Shown here: positions 20,424 to 30,719 of the stretch, piece after piece
How the letters are laid out: each line of letters opens with the position of its first letter
How positions within the stretch are numbered: position 1 is the stretch's first letter
Source: Esteya vermicola
Taxonomy: Eukaryota > Ascomycota > Sordariomycetes > Ophiostomatales > Ophiostomataceae
Direction: 5' to 3'
Length of the DNA: 64,000 bases
Assembly: GCA_002778215.1 (NCBI GenBank)
Contig: PCDM01000007.1
Coordinates: 1,984,001 to 2,048,000 of the forward strand
Program-made: the position numbers and the translations under genes
The notes under the pieces: model-generated
Told to the model about the DNA's origin: nothing
Databases searched by the model: none
The model's input: the letters and a program-made list of their open reading frames with translations, nothing else

Positions 20424-21318
20424 ATGATTCGCAGAAGCTTGACCACGGCCGCGTCGGCTTACAAGAGGACGGCCATTGTGACGGGCTCCAGCCGGGGCAT
20501 GTAAGCCGGCCCCCATTGGCTAGACGATCTTTCCCCCTTCTGACCTTGCTAGTGGGGAAGCTATCGCCCGTCGCCTGGCTGCCGACAACTACGCCGTCAC
20601 CATCAACGACGTGGCCGCCCACCAGCCCGGCATCACCAAGCTCGTCGCCGAGCTCAACGCCACGTATGGCGCCCGCACGGCCGCCGGCGTGGTGGCCGAC
20701 GTCTCCCAGCGCGGCGAGGTCCAGCATCTCGTGGCCGAGTCCGTCCGGCAGCTCGGCCCGCTGACCGTCATGGTCGCCAATGCCGGCGTGCTCCACGTCG
20801 GGCCCGCGCTCGAGGCCAGCGAAGACGAGGTCGCCCACACCCTGGGCGTCAACATCACGGGCGTCTGGAACTGCTACACGCAGGCGGCCAAGCAGATGAT
20901 CGCCCAGGGCCCCGTGGCGGCCGGTAGCACGGGCTACAAGATCCTGGGCGCCACGTCCGTCGCCGCCTACCGGCCGTTCCAGATGCTGGCGAGCTACTGC
21001 GCGTCCAAGGGGGCGGTGCGGGTGCTGACGCAGGTCTTGGCCCAGGAGCTGGCGCCGCACAAGATTGCCGTCAACCACTACGCGCCGGGCTTCGTGGGGA
21101 CGGTCATGTGGGACAAGATCGACGAGGAGCTGGGGGCGCTGAACGGGCTGGCCAGGGGGGAGTTTACGCGCAAGTACGTGTCGGAGCTGACGGCCATGGG
21201 GCGGGCGAGCGTGCCAGAGGACGTGGCCAAGGTGGTGGGCGGGTTCCTGTGCGGCCCCGACTCGGACTTTGTGACGGGACAGGGCATCGTTGTGGATGGC
21301 GGGATCGTCTTTACGTGA
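20424..21318 (+). CDS. Short-chain dehydrogenase, acetoin/diacetyl reductase-like
   Basis: NAD(P)H-dependent SDR oxidoreductase, 280 residues from exons 20424-20500 and 20553-21318. Splicing restores the Rossmann motif TGSSRGIG (20-27), which intron 1 interrupts. The catalytic residues are visible: Asn126 (VNITG), Ser161 (ATSVAAY), Tyr174 and Lys178 (SYCASK). The C-terminal half (TVMWDKIDEELGALNG, then DSDFVTGQGIVVDGGIVF) most resembles (S)-acetoin-forming diacetyl reductases and 2,3-butanediol dehydrogenases. The exact substrate cannot be fixed from sequence. The first 14 residues (MIRRSLTTAASAYK) are basic, Ser/Thr-rich and lack acids, so mitochondrial import is possible. Confidence 0.92.
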
Positions 21319-22547
21319 GTGGGACTAGAAGAAAACTCGTCAAGATGTCGAAATACGTCTCTTATAGAAATGTATTCGAGATTTATATGCACAAAGAGGT
21401 TAGGCGCTGAACTATGACGTAATTTGCGACATTCTCGTGGAGCCGTCGTCATAGCGGCCGTCTGCTAAAAGTAGCACTAAATTTGGTAAGCCAGCCTTGC
21501 AATGTCACAATGAATACGACATGTTTGAAAATGGTGTCTTGAATTTCTTGTCCTGTCTAAAAGACCATGTTCTCCCTCCTCCTTATATTTATAGGTACCC
21601 GTTTCTCGCAGAGTGAAGGGCTCGAGACAGAGCCTCGACCTCCTCTGCTCCCCTTAATGGGGTACAGAAAAGGTATTCCATGACCAAGTACACGAGGTTC
21701 CAAATGTCAACGTCAGGCTTATGCCCGAGGACTGTGTGCAGGAGAATTATTATTTTTTCGAAATTGCAATCCCGAATAGCTAAAAGAAGCTTGGCAATGT
21801 CATCGCGAAGTATACAGGGAGCCGAGCTCCTGTTTTTACACACCATCCACGTGTCTGCGATACTCTGCTGAGTTTAGGAAGCTGCTAGTGTTGAAAAACG
21901 ACAGCAGTCTGGTACACAGATTTCCAAATATCCATGTCTGAATAGCATCGCGAAGTACGCCATGGCCTGTCTTCGAGGGCAATTGGCGAGCTGCAGAAGG
22001 ACGTTGGAGGACACACAAGAGATCGATCGCTTGGTCCTAAAGATCTTTGCAGACGATTAAGAAGTGTACTAAGAAAAGATGACTGTTGGATTTTTTTCCT
22101 CTTACCTTTCTCGTTCAGTTGATCGAGTACCTCTTGACACTGAAGAGAAGCCCCTTTCCTGACACAAGGACAAGAAATCATCATAAGACCCGTCTAGGCC
22201 ATTTCCTATCGGATTCTTTTCAAGGATCTCTGCCTGCATTGAACGTTGATGTTTCAAATGATCAAATCGAGATGGGTTGATGGATACTTGGAATAAGGGG
22301 AAAAGGTGCTGTATTTTTTGAGGGTTTAGTTTAGAGAAGTACGGTATTAGCAGAATGAAAGAAGGAAGCTTGCTTTTTATAGCAAACTATTCTGTGTCAG
22401 TGAATCACAGTCATTTGATTATTACATTAGTGAATCATGTCATCAAGTGACTAATACTTGTTGATATTGAGAAAAGCGTTCCCCACGCTGATCTACACCA
22501 CGCCAGAGCTACAAAGCGCGTCAAGCTTCCCTTTCAACATTTTCAAC
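21319..22547. other. Spacer with a degenerate repeat-protein relic
   Basis: Clearly A/T-richer than the flanking genes. It carries on the minus strand the broken repeat-protein relic described separately, plus the upstream region of the F-box gene with TGAATCA repeats near 22401-22445. Confidence 0.5.
21589..22184 (-). pseudogene. Possible relic of an ankyrin-like repeat protein
   Basis: Two diverged copies of one unit can be read on the minus strand. One copy contains ILRDDIAKLLLAIRDCNFEK with PDVDIWNLVYLVMEYLF. The other contains VLRDAIQ and, in another frame, YSDMDIWKSVY. At DNA level both copies share TACTTCGCGATG and a CCAAAT-(A/G)-TC-(A/C)-A-(C/T)-GTC word. The copies lie about 220 bp apart and fall in different frames with stops between them. 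This looks like the remains of a helical-repeat (perhaps ankyrin) gene broken by frameshifts. An intron-split live gene is less likely but not excluded. Confidence 0.35.
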
Positions 22548-23669
22548 ATGGCTGAACCGGCTGCCGACAGTCCTCTGCACCCCGATGTGCTCATCCGCCG
22601 CCTAAGCCACCGCCCCCAACATATCCTCCGGTCGATGATTACCATCCCCCCGCCAGATCCCCCCTCCAGCACAGAATGGCCCGCCCGTGCCTCTTCGCTC
22701 GGCGCTCTCGACCGACTGCCACCTGAAATCTTGATGGAAATCCTCAAGATGCTCGACCTGCAGTCCTTTGCCCGCTTCTCGTCCGTCTGCTTCCGCGGCC
22801 ACTCCCTCGCCTTTGCCTCCCACGCCTATCGCGATATGGTCACGCTGGCACGGGAGGCCCTCTTTGCTCTCGGACGCCTAGGCTTGGCGAGTGCTCATTC
22901 CGTCGCAGACCTGTACGCGGCACTGTGCTCGGAGACATGCACGAGCTGCCACGACTATGGCTCCTTTCTCTTTCTGCCCACGGCCCAGCGCTGCTGCTGG
23001 GCCTGCCTGCGCTATAACCCGCAGCTGCGCCTGCTCTCCCCGAGAGAGGCCCATTGGTTTTTCGTGCTCTCTAAGCAGAGCGCCGACCAGCTGCCCAAGA
23101 TCCATGTCATCCCTGGAAAGTATAGCCTCGCACAGAAGTTGGCGCCGGAGAACTGTGTTCTCACGAGCGTGGCGGCAGCACAGGCTCTAGGCATGTTGGA
23201 GCATGGCTCGGCAGACAAGCTGGCCGCGGCCTCGTTAGAGAGGTACAATGCACACGCACGTCGGCGTTCCGGCGTGCACCTCCTGGGCCAGTTCTACCAG
23301 AGGGGGCCACGGCCAGTGGCTCGTGGCCAGGATGTTCTCTATCTGCCCACCTTGGCCAACATCCCCCGCGACAGCTTTGCTGGCATAGCCTCTCTTCCGT
23401 TTCCCTCTCTGTCGTCGCCCGGGAACGTCGAGCCCGGCCTGTGGTGTTGGGGGTGTACCGCAGTATTGCACCTCTACTCGAGTTCCAAGCTGCCGGACTC
23501 TGTTCTCAAGACGATTGTCCCCCCTGAATCAGGGTGTCACCCCACCATTGTGCTCCTCGGTCTGGAGAGGCGCGCGTATACTCGGAAGGCTTTCTTGCGC
23601 CACATACAGCACTGTTACGGGGCCCAGTATTTGGTTCCCGCACTGGCAGAGGCCAGGTCTACTGAATAG
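22548..23669 (+). CDS. F-box protein with a Cys-rich zinc-ribbon-like segment
   Basis: Single exon, 373 residues, from the ATG at MAEPAADSPL; the frame is open further upstream but has no ATG. An F-box occupies about 57-100 (LDRLPPEILMEILKMLDLQS then FARFSSVCFRGHSLAF), so it probably docks on Skp1 in an SCF ubiquitin ligase. A Cys cluster follows at about 125-155 (ETCTSCHDYG...RCCWACLRYNP), with two C-x2-C pairs that could bind zinc. This arrangement is common in fungal F-box proteins of unknown target. The C-terminal part has another C-x2-C (LWCWGC) and no recognised repeats such as WD40 or LRR. Confidence 0.82.
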   Translation: MAEPAADSPLHPDVLIRRLSHRPQHILRSMITIPPPDPPSSTEWPARASSLGALDRLPPEILMEILKMLDLQSFARFSSVCFRGHSLAFASHAYRDMVTLAREALFALGRLGLASAHSVADLYAALCSETCTSCHDYGSFLFLPTAQRCCWACLRYNPQLRLLSPREAHWFFVLSKQSADQLPKIHVIPGKYSLAQKLAPENCVLTSVAAAQALGMLEHGSADKLAAASLERYNAHARRRSGVHLLGQFYQRGPRPVARGQDVLYLPTLANIPRDSFAGIASLPFPSLSSPGNVEPGLWCWGCTAVLHLYSSSKLPDSVLKTIVPPESGCHPTIVLLGLERRAYTRKAFLRHIQHCYGAQYLVPALAEARSTE

Positions 23670-24234
23670 GACCATGGAATAGGCGGGGCCATGAGCGTCT
23701 TGTTTGTGCTGTTTGTGCTTTGTCAGAACGGCTCAAGAGAGGCGTCACCCTCATCACCCATACTCCCCATTCACTTGTGCGTCTTGTCGAAGCAAAGCAG
23801 GTGTGGAATATTGACTAGGAGGATTGGCCGAGCCTACTGCTTCATGATGCGTGATGAGGAGAGAGTGGAGCAGTTGCTATTCACAGGCACGGTACGGTAC
23901 TAGGTAGACGGGCCAGCGTTTATGGCACAGATACAGAATGATGTTGTTACCAAAAGTAGTTGCCTTCGTAGCCCAGAGTGACAAGGACAGACTTGCCTGG
24001 GTAGACGACTGGCGAATTCTTGAGTAGAGAAGCGACTGAATCACGCTGGAAAAGGAGGCATGGACAGCCATTTCTGGAGTATAAAAGGCCGGCCTTTCTC
24101 GCATGGATCTGGGCCATGTGGTTTCTGTTTTTTCTTCTTCTTTTTTTTCTCCGTCTTTTCTGTAAAGAAGCACCTTTCGAAAACGATCAAGACGAATAAA
24201 AGCCCATATCAAGACAGTGCAGCCCGACGCCAAC
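23670..24234. promoter_or_regulatory. Spacer and promoter of the 24235 gene
   Basis: Contains a TATA box (24079-24085) and a pyrimidine-rich leader (24112-24165) directly upstream of the small-protein gene. No other gene is seen. Confidence 0.55.
24079..24085 (+). promoter_or_regulatory. TATA box of the small Cys-containing protein gene
   Basis: TATAAAA in the context GAGTATAAAAGGCC, about 150 bp before the ATG at 24235 and followed by a T/C-rich leader. Confidence 0.65.
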
Positions 24235-24582
24235 ATGTGCAAAGATATCTACATCCAGTACCGCTGTGCCATGTACCATCCCACGGGAGCGAGCATGTGG
24301 GTCGAAACCCAAGAATGTGAGAGTGCCCGTCAAAGGGGTAACTACCAGTACTGCATGCAGCGAGGAAGGGAATACCGCAACGAGGTCGATGCTCTCCTAG
24401 ACTGCCCCCAATGTCGTGCAAGGAAACAGCGGGAGGAGAAGGAGAGGAAGGACTGCGAGCATAGGGACAGGGAAAGCCGAGGTAAGAAGAAGGAGGACTA
24501 TGGCAAGAAGAGGGACGATAGTGGGAGGAGGGAACATAGTGGGAGGAAGGGGGACCATAGTGGGAAGAAGGAAAAGGCGTGA
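24235..24582 (+). CDS. Small Cys-containing protein with a basic Lys/Arg/Gly tail
   Basis: 115 residues from the first ATG (MCKDIYIQYRCAMYHPTG). The N-terminal ~65 residues have about six cysteines, including a final CPQCR pair, resembling small fungal zinc-binding-like proteins that begin with an MC-x-K/H motif. The rest (66-115) is highly charged with repeated HSGRKGDHSGKK-type units. There is no signal peptide, so a secreted role is not indicated. The strong TATA box and pyrimidine leader suggest a regulated, well-expressed gene. Function unknown. Confidence 0.65.
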   Translation: MCKDIYIQYRCAMYHPTGASMWVETQECESARQRGNYQYCMQRGREYRNEVDALLDCPQCRARKQREEKERKDCEHRDRESRGKKKEDYGKKRDDSGRREHSGRKGDHSGKKEKA

Positions 24583-26846
24583 GGAGAGAAGGTGTGAGAA
24601 TAGGATGAGGGGAGGATGAGGGGAGAAAATGTATGCTGCATACTCAAAGGCAGTCTCTGTAAAGCTTTAATGAGAACATGAAAATAGCCTTTTGAAACAG
24701 TTCAACCAGTAAAAACCATGGATTGGCCAAGGACCTCATTTTCCGCCAACCAAAAAACACGTGGTTTAGTAGTCTTTTTGAAATCTCGCAACCAACATGA
24801 GAGTAATAAATCAACAATATGAAAATGTAAATATATTGTACTTTCTTTTTCTTTATCTCTTTTTTTCTCATTTTCATGTTTTTCCCGCTGTTTTTCTATT
24901 TTTCCATCTTCATCTTTTCTTTTTCAGGTCCGAGAATGGACCCACAGGAGCATCGTCAATGAGGCTGTTTGCACAGAGGACATACATAGTACGAGTGGTC
25001 TTGTATACATACATACGGAGTAGTACTCGTACTCTGTACTCAGCAGCGCTACTGCACTGCACGAACCACCTGAAGAAGAAACGGGCAGAGAGGGCGACCT
25101 TGCTGGATTCGGAGTAGATGTGCAGATCGGCAGCCAGGGAGTCGTTTTCCCCTTCCACTTTCCTTTTTTTTTTCTCCTTTTTCCGACCAGGACGGCAGCC
25201 GTTGGCAGGAGCTATACTATGACGATAGAGTTTAATGAGATGTTTGAGGGACATTCTACCGTAGAGATCACGACAGGGTGCAAACTAGGAAAAAGGAAAT
25301 TGGACTTTTAGTTGTCCTCGACTGCTCGTACTCGTATTATTCTCACTTCGTATCACAGACTTGTATCAAGTTCTCCGACCCGTCGCAGGCACCCCTTTGA
25401 ATTCACTCGTACTCGTACTCGACTATACTATTACTACTATGTACGAGCATGTATTCTTCGAGTAGAGGCAACCCCACCGCTTCCTGACCCGAATCTCCCC
25501 AAACCGACTCCGAACGGCTGAGCCTTGCCCTGTGCCAACCGAGAAGGAGGCAGAGCATGCACTGTCTACTCCGTATTCCGTCCAACTGCGCCTTGTGCGT
25601 TGTCGCTGTGGATACGACGAGTCCTCTCTTTTGGGGCAATGCCAGGAGAGCGACGTGGTTTGTGCCTCTTGTTTGGACTCTACATTTCTGCTATACTATG
25701 TACTACTTTCTTTTTCTCGTCTTCTTTTCCTTCTTTTCCTCCATTCTCTATTTCCTTCCTTCTTTATTTCCTTCCTTCTTTTTTTCCATTCTTTCCTTCT
25801 TTCCTTTTTTTTCCTTCCATCTTTTCCATTCTTTCCTTTTCCATTCCTCTTCCTTTCTTTTCTCTAATTCTTCAAAAGTCCGAGCACTACAGTACTGCGA
25901 AACTGCGTAGTAATACTGGAGATTGGTGTCTGCGACGGTGGATGACAGCACTCAAGCTAGCCACTAGCGATATGCCATTGCGGTTAGCGTCCTATAGTAC
26001 GTCCACTGTGTACTGCGTCCTGTTCAGACAACCCCCCGTCCTTTCTCTCCACCAGCCCACCATTCCGCGTCTCCCCTGAAAGAAGCAGAGTTACGCATTC
26101 CATGTCTTTGTCTCTTCTTCTCAACCACCTCTTCGCATCTGCTCTGTAGAGTTTATTTCTTGCCTGGCAGGATTGGATCACCGTCTCTGCCTTGATATTT
26201 TCTCTTTTTCTTCTTTTCTCTCTTCCTCTCTCTTTTTCTCGTTTTCGTCTCCCTCTTGTTTCTCTCTTTTTTTTTCAATTCTCAATTCTCAATTCTCACT
26301 TCTCACTTTCTTTTCCAACTTTTTTTGCCTGGACTTGCGACACAATCAGTCCCCGTCTCACCTGCGGAGATCCTCTTTGTTTGCTCCTTCGCTCTCCGCT
26401 GATTACTTTCAGTGCGTTTCGATTCTTTGTCGATCCGCCAACCACGAGAAAGAGCTTTGCCGCACACACAAAACAAGAGAGAAGCCAGAAAGCAAAAGTC
26501 GACAAACAGACAAGCAGGTCAACGGCAAAAAGGAAAAGAAAAAGAGAGACAACGCACCTCAGTTTCGCATGGTTGCTCAACGTCTGCTGGCATCGGCCTC
26601 ACTTATACCGCCATTGCTGCTGTGCGACACCGTCTGACACTTTTCCAGGATCCTATTCCTCCGTCAGCTTCTTGAAAAAGAGAAGAGAACGCAGAAAGAA
26701 GAAGAGAACAGAGTTAAGAACAGAGTCAAGAACAGTCAAGAACAGAAATCCCGAGACAAGCCCCGCGGTCTCGCATCCAGCATTCTCTTCGACCGATAGC
26801 GGGGCCTGCCAGCTCGATTCAGTCCAAGACGCAACCTGCGACCTGC

Positions 26847-27050
26847 ATGCGTTTGACTCGCCCGCCGTTCCGAATCCCTAGACTTTTTTTTTTTTTTTCG
26901 CTCTTGGCCTCTGCTCTGGACACGGTCCACGTCGGGACTGATCCTCCGAGCTATACGCTGGGTGGCGGGTTGTACGACGACCTCTACGTTTCTGGCATTC
27001 CTGAATTCCTGTCTGATGATGCGCATCTGAGCTCGGAGTTGAGAGAATAG
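26847..27050 (+). other. Short ORF in the leader region of the 27322 gene (67 codons)
   Basis: ATG-started frame with a poly-Phe run coded by a T15 tract, then a more protein-like part (DTVHVGTDPPSYTLGGGLYD, then VSGIPEFLSDDAHL). It may be an upstream ORF in a long transcript leader or chance. Low support. Confidence 0.2.
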
Positions 27051-27214
27051 ACCCGTGTGGCTCTGGACAGCACTCACAGAAACAAGGGCGAGCAGACAGG
27101 GGCCGCAAACAAGCGAGACAGCCAGAAAGCGAGACAGCGAGACAGCAGAGAACAGGGAACGGAGGAAAAAAGGGCGAATTAACATCAAGGGAGGAGGAGG
27201 ATCAAGGGGAAGAG

Positions 27215-27263
27215 AAGAACAGGCGAGAAGAACAGGCGAGAAGAACAGGCGAGAAGAATAGGA
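27215..27263. repeat. 13-bp tandem repeat AAGAACAGGCGAG
   Basis: Three perfect copies plus diverged ends, about 60 bp before the 27322 ATG and probably inside its 5' leader. Confidence 0.85.
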
Positions 27264-27321
27264 GATCGAGAGGAGGTGCTGCAAGGTTTCTTGATTGTCC
27301 TCTCATCTTTTCACCGCCATC

Positions 27322-28971
27322 ATGTCCTTCCCTGTCGCCGTTCAGTCGGCCATCTTTTACATCTTGGCCTGCACGCCATGCACAAACGCCCGCGGCCGAC
27401 ACCGGACGCGGCAGCAGAACCGCCGAGACCGTGCCGCGAGAGCACGTCTCGACGAGGACGAGCCCGAACTCTACCGCCACCCAGGGCCTTTTAACATGAA
27501 TCCCTACTGGCAGGAAGAGGTCATGATGGGGCCGAGCCTGCCCAAGAAGGGCCGGAGCAACAACCATCACAACCACAACCACAACAACAGCAAAAGCACG
27601 AGCGAGCGGAGGCTGGCCAGCGCCGGCAAGGAGAGCAGCTCAGCAGCCACGCGCAGCAGTCTCGCCATTAGCAGCAGCGGGCCGCGCGAGATGAGCACAG
27701 GCCCGGCCTTTGCCTCCACGACGGCGGCTGCTTCTACGACGGTGGCCACCATTGTCATTCACGGCGAGCCGCCAGCTGCAGCCACCGTCCACAATACAGT
27801 CAACCCTACCAACACAACCAATCCGACCAACACAACCAACACAACCAACACACATCCCACAGACCCCCCCGCCAGCCCGACACTGGTCCCCGACGACCGG
27901 CACAGCATGAGCATGGTGGAGGCGACGGCAACCAACACGTCGACGGTCGGCTGGAACTACAAGCGGTACCAGCGCGAAGACGAGGAGCTTTGGGGCCACG
28001 AGCTGTCCCGCACACACAAGCTGATGGACGCCATTGTCAAGGCCGGCTCCTCGGCCGGCCGTCTTCTCGAGAGCACGCTCGGCAAAGAGCGCCCCATGAC
28101 GATTACCGACGAGGACCGCGCCAAGTTTTATGCGCCGGCCGTCATCCACCCGCCCGTCAACGAATACCACCCGCCCGTCGTCTCCAGCAAGCCCGCAAAC
28201 AAGGACGCCCTGCGCTGGATGTTGCAGCCGCCGCCGCCGGCCAAGGTCATGGAGGGCAAGGTGCCCGTCAGCCGCAGCACGAGCGTCGCCAGCAACATGG
28301 CCAGCAGCATGGCCGGACGTCGGTCGACGGGCGGGGCCGAGTCGGAAGTGTCGCTGACCCGCCGCCTGGCTCTCGAGGCGCGACTGCGCCGCGTCGAGTC
28401 GGGCACGAGTGCCGCCGGCAGTGCGCGCGCCAAGACGCCGTCGGGCGACGGCGAGGTAGGCCAGCTGGTGGCGAGGCAGACGTCGGCCGGAGGTGCTGGT
28501 GGACGGCGACAGAGACCGCGCCGACGAAGCACGCGGCAGAATGCCAACCGCAGCCGGAGCACGAGCCTGGCGTCCTCGTTTGAGGCGTCGGGGTGGTGCA
28601 CGTCGTCGGATGAGGAGGAGAGCGGGCTGCGACCGGGATGGCGGTTTCCGCAAATGACCGAGATGGCCGGGATGACGGGACTGACGGCTAGGTCGAGACA
28701 GCACGCCTTGAGGGACAGCAGCGACGAAGAGTTGGAGCTGGCCGTGGGCAAGAACTCGTGGACACGGCCGACGCGGCCGACGCTGCCCACGATTACCGGC
28801 ATAGATAAGACGGAGAAGAAGGAAAAGACGGACAAGACGGACAAGATGGAAAAGTCCAAAGAGGCCAGAGAGCCAAGAGCCGTACAGGGACAGGCAGCAG
28901 GCGGGGATACCAAGGACGAGCCACGGTCGGCGAGCTCGTCTCTCGACAGCGGATTGGCGCTGCGGACGTGA
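27322..28971 (+). CDS. Conserved ascomycete protein of unknown function, Ser/Thr-rich, N-terminal hydrophobic segment
   Basis: Single exon, 549 residues from MSFPVAVQSAIFYILACTPC. The N terminus is a short hydrophobic stretch (2-18) with Cys residues followed by a strongly basic run (RGRHRTRQQNRRDRAARAR), as in a signal-anchor. Low-complexity His/Asn and Thr/Asn-Thr-Thr repeats (about 85-195) follow. A more conserved core lies at about 210-310: WNYKRYQREDEELWGHELS, MTITDEDRAKFYAPAVIHPP, VNEYHPPVVSSKP and DALRWMLQPPPPAKVMEGKV. The last third is Arg/Ser-rich, ending in KTDKTDKMEKSKE repeats. I believe the core belongs to an uncharacterised fungal family. Probable membrane-tethered regulator; no reaction can be inferred. 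Confidence 0.72.
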   Translation: MSFPVAVQSAIFYILACTPCTNARGRHRTRQQNRRDRAARARLDEDEPELYRHPGPFNMNPYWQEEVMMGPSLPKKGRSNNHHNHNHNNSKSTSERRLASAGKESSSAATRSSLAISSSGPREMSTGPAFASTTAAASTTVATIVIHGEPPAAATVHNTVNPTNTTNPTNTTNTTNTHPTDPPASPTLVPDDRHSMSMVEATATNTSTVGWNYKRYQREDEELWGHELSRTHKLMDAIVKAGSSAGRLLESTLGKERPMTITDEDRAKFYAPAVIHPPVNEYHPPVVSSKPANKDALRWMLQPPPPAKVMEGKVPVSRSTSVASNMASSMAGRRSTGGAESEVSLTRRLALEARLRRVESGTSAAGSARAKTPSGDGEVGQLVARQTSAGGAGGRRQRPRRRSTRQNANRSRSTSLASSFEASGWCTSSDEEESGLRPGWRFPQMTEMAGMTGLTARSRQHALRDSSDEELELAVGKNSWTRPTRPTLPTITGIDKTEKKEKTDKTDKMEKSKEAREPRAVQGQAAGGDTKDEPRSASSSLDSGLALRT

Positions 28972-29531
28972 GACTTTTACATATTTCCTTTTTTTCCCTT
29001 TGTATTTGCATTCTCCTTTTTCACGGCATGCATCGGCGCGGGTCTGGGTACGTCTGGGTTCGGGCACAGGAGCAAAAAGGAGCACAGCAAGAGCATTGTT
29101 CATTCGTTTATTTATTTTGTTTGCATGGATCAGGTCATTGTATTCCTACGTATATTGATATTGTCTCTTTTGTGTATGACAGCCGTCTATAAACGTGACA
29201 TTCCACATGATATGACGTCGTTATCCACCATGTTCTGATGTTCTTTTCTTTTTTTTTCTTTTTCCTTTTTCCTCTTCTTTTTTGTAGGACAGCCTAGCCA
29301 GGAAACCCTGGTTGTCGGCGACCCACTCAGCATGGCCATGTACGAGTACTCAAACGTGGGGCAGGATTCTGTGCGTAGTATCGTCATTCGTGCTAAAGAC
29401 GACGGCGCTGTTATCTCATCAGATCATCGTTGGGCACCACTTCTCTCTTCACTTCTCCTCATCCTGTATAGAAACACGACGATCCCCACTCACGACGGAC
29501 TATGCTCATTCGCACGAGCTCCGTCCCCATC
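28972..29531. promoter_or_regulatory. Spacer upstream of the pyroglutamyl peptidase gene
   Basis: A/T- and T/C-rich (29240-29285), with a TACGAGTACTC word at 29341-29351. No further gene. An in-frame ATG at 29502 could extend the peptidase by ten residues. Confidence 0.5.
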
Positions 29532-30600
29532 ATGTCTGCCGATGAGTCTCCAGAGGTCTTTACCGTCCTCGTGACCGGCTTTGAGGTGAGCCAGAGAGTC
29601 AGAGAGAGAGTCGATGAGAGACAAGCCACCTAGCAACCTTTTCTAATGCAGACAGCCTTTTCACAACCATCCCACCAACCCCTCATGGGATATCGCCCGA
29701 GGACTGCCCAACCATCTGCCTCGCAGGAGAGCTTGTGCCGTCCCTGCAGACAGCACGTCTGCCGCCGCCGCTGCTGACGCCGCTGACAAGCTGCCACTCG
29801 TCCGCATCGTCGTCTTTCCCGACTCTGTGCCCGTGGCCTATGAGGCCGTGGACCACCTCGTCCCTAAGCTGTGGGACGGCCAGCCCGTCGAGAGAAAGCC
29901 GTCTTCTTCTTCCGAGGTGGACTCTTCCTCTGACCCGTTTATCCCTCCCCGCATCGACCTGCTGCTGCACATTGGCATGGCCGGTCCTAGCCTGCGGTAT
30001 TCCATTGAGCGCCTCGGTCACCGAGAAGGCTACCTGATCCCCGACAACGACGGCCGTCTGCCGGCCGTCCCCACGAACGACCCAACGTCGCCGTTCCATG
30101 GCGTGCCCTCCATGCTGCAGACGGACGTGCCCCTCGACGCCGTCCTCGAGCGCTGGCAGACGTACTATGCCGACGTGTGCAGGGAGGAGGCGCGTAGAAA
30201 ATACATGGCACAGTCCAAAGGCGATGGGCCAGAGGACGAGCCGGTGCCGCCCCAGCTGCGCATCTCGACCGATGCCGGCCGCTACCTCTGCGAGTACACC
30301 TACTTCTCATCCCTGTCGCATCTCTGGCGGCGGAAGGAGGGCAAGGTGGAGGGCAAGGAGAAGAACGACGACAACCGCCGCCGCGCCGTCTTTCTCCACG
30401 TGCCGTCGGAGACAAAGTCCGAGTGGATTGCCAAGGGCCGCGACATTGTGGTTGAGCTGGTGCGCGCGCTGGCCGTGACGGAGCTGGAGGCGAGGACCAA
30501 CCAAGGCACGGACAAGGGGGACCAGAAGGAGGACAAGAAGGAGATGGTCGATACGTCTCTGGGAGCGGACACGGTCACGGGAAAGTGGTATCGGGATTGA
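29532..30600 (+). CDS. Pyroglutamyl peptidase I-like (C15 cysteine peptidase)
   Basis: Predicted to remove N-terminal pyroglutamate from peptides in the cytosol. Exons 29532-29585 and 29656-30600 give 332 residues. Splicing joins LVTGFE to PFHNHPTNPSWDIARGLP, the family's N-terminal GFGPF..NPS signature. LLLHIGMAGPSLRYSIE corresponds to the H-G/x substrate-binding strand. The Cys nucleophile lies in STDAGRYLCEYTYFSSL (family: N-AGRYLC). The catalytic His lies in RAVFLHVPSE. It is longer than bacterial enzymes (about 215) through two inserts: a Ser/Asp-rich stretch near 85-100 and a Lys/Glu loop between the Cys and His motifs, as seen in other fungal homologues. Convergent with the oxidoreductase gene (119 bp). 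Confidence 0.88.
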
Positions 30601-30719
30601 GAGGATTTAGTTGATCTAGTTGCTACGGCTTACTTGTCTATGCTTACATCTAGTCGTCTAATTCGTAAACGTCATTTCTCTCTTCTCATCTCACTTTTTT
30701 TTTCTTCTCTCCCCTCCCC

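Larger units (their letters stand above)
24583..27321. other. 2.7-kb spacer: microsatellites and probable long leader
   Basis: No gene is firmly supported. 24650-24910 is A/T-rich. Pyrimidine tracts with CTTTTCCTTC-type repeats lie at 25700-25865 and 26190-26335, the second reading TCAATTCTCAATTCTCA in tandem. GTACTCGTACT words lie at 25021-25040 and 25403-25420. From about 26180 onward it probably holds the promoter and long leader of the 27322 gene. Confidence 0.45.

Noticed and set aside
27640..29103. 487-codon antisense ORF across the 27322 gene
   Set aside because: Starts at a non-ATG codon region, is Arg-rich shadow sequence, and the + strand frame has the conserved blocks.
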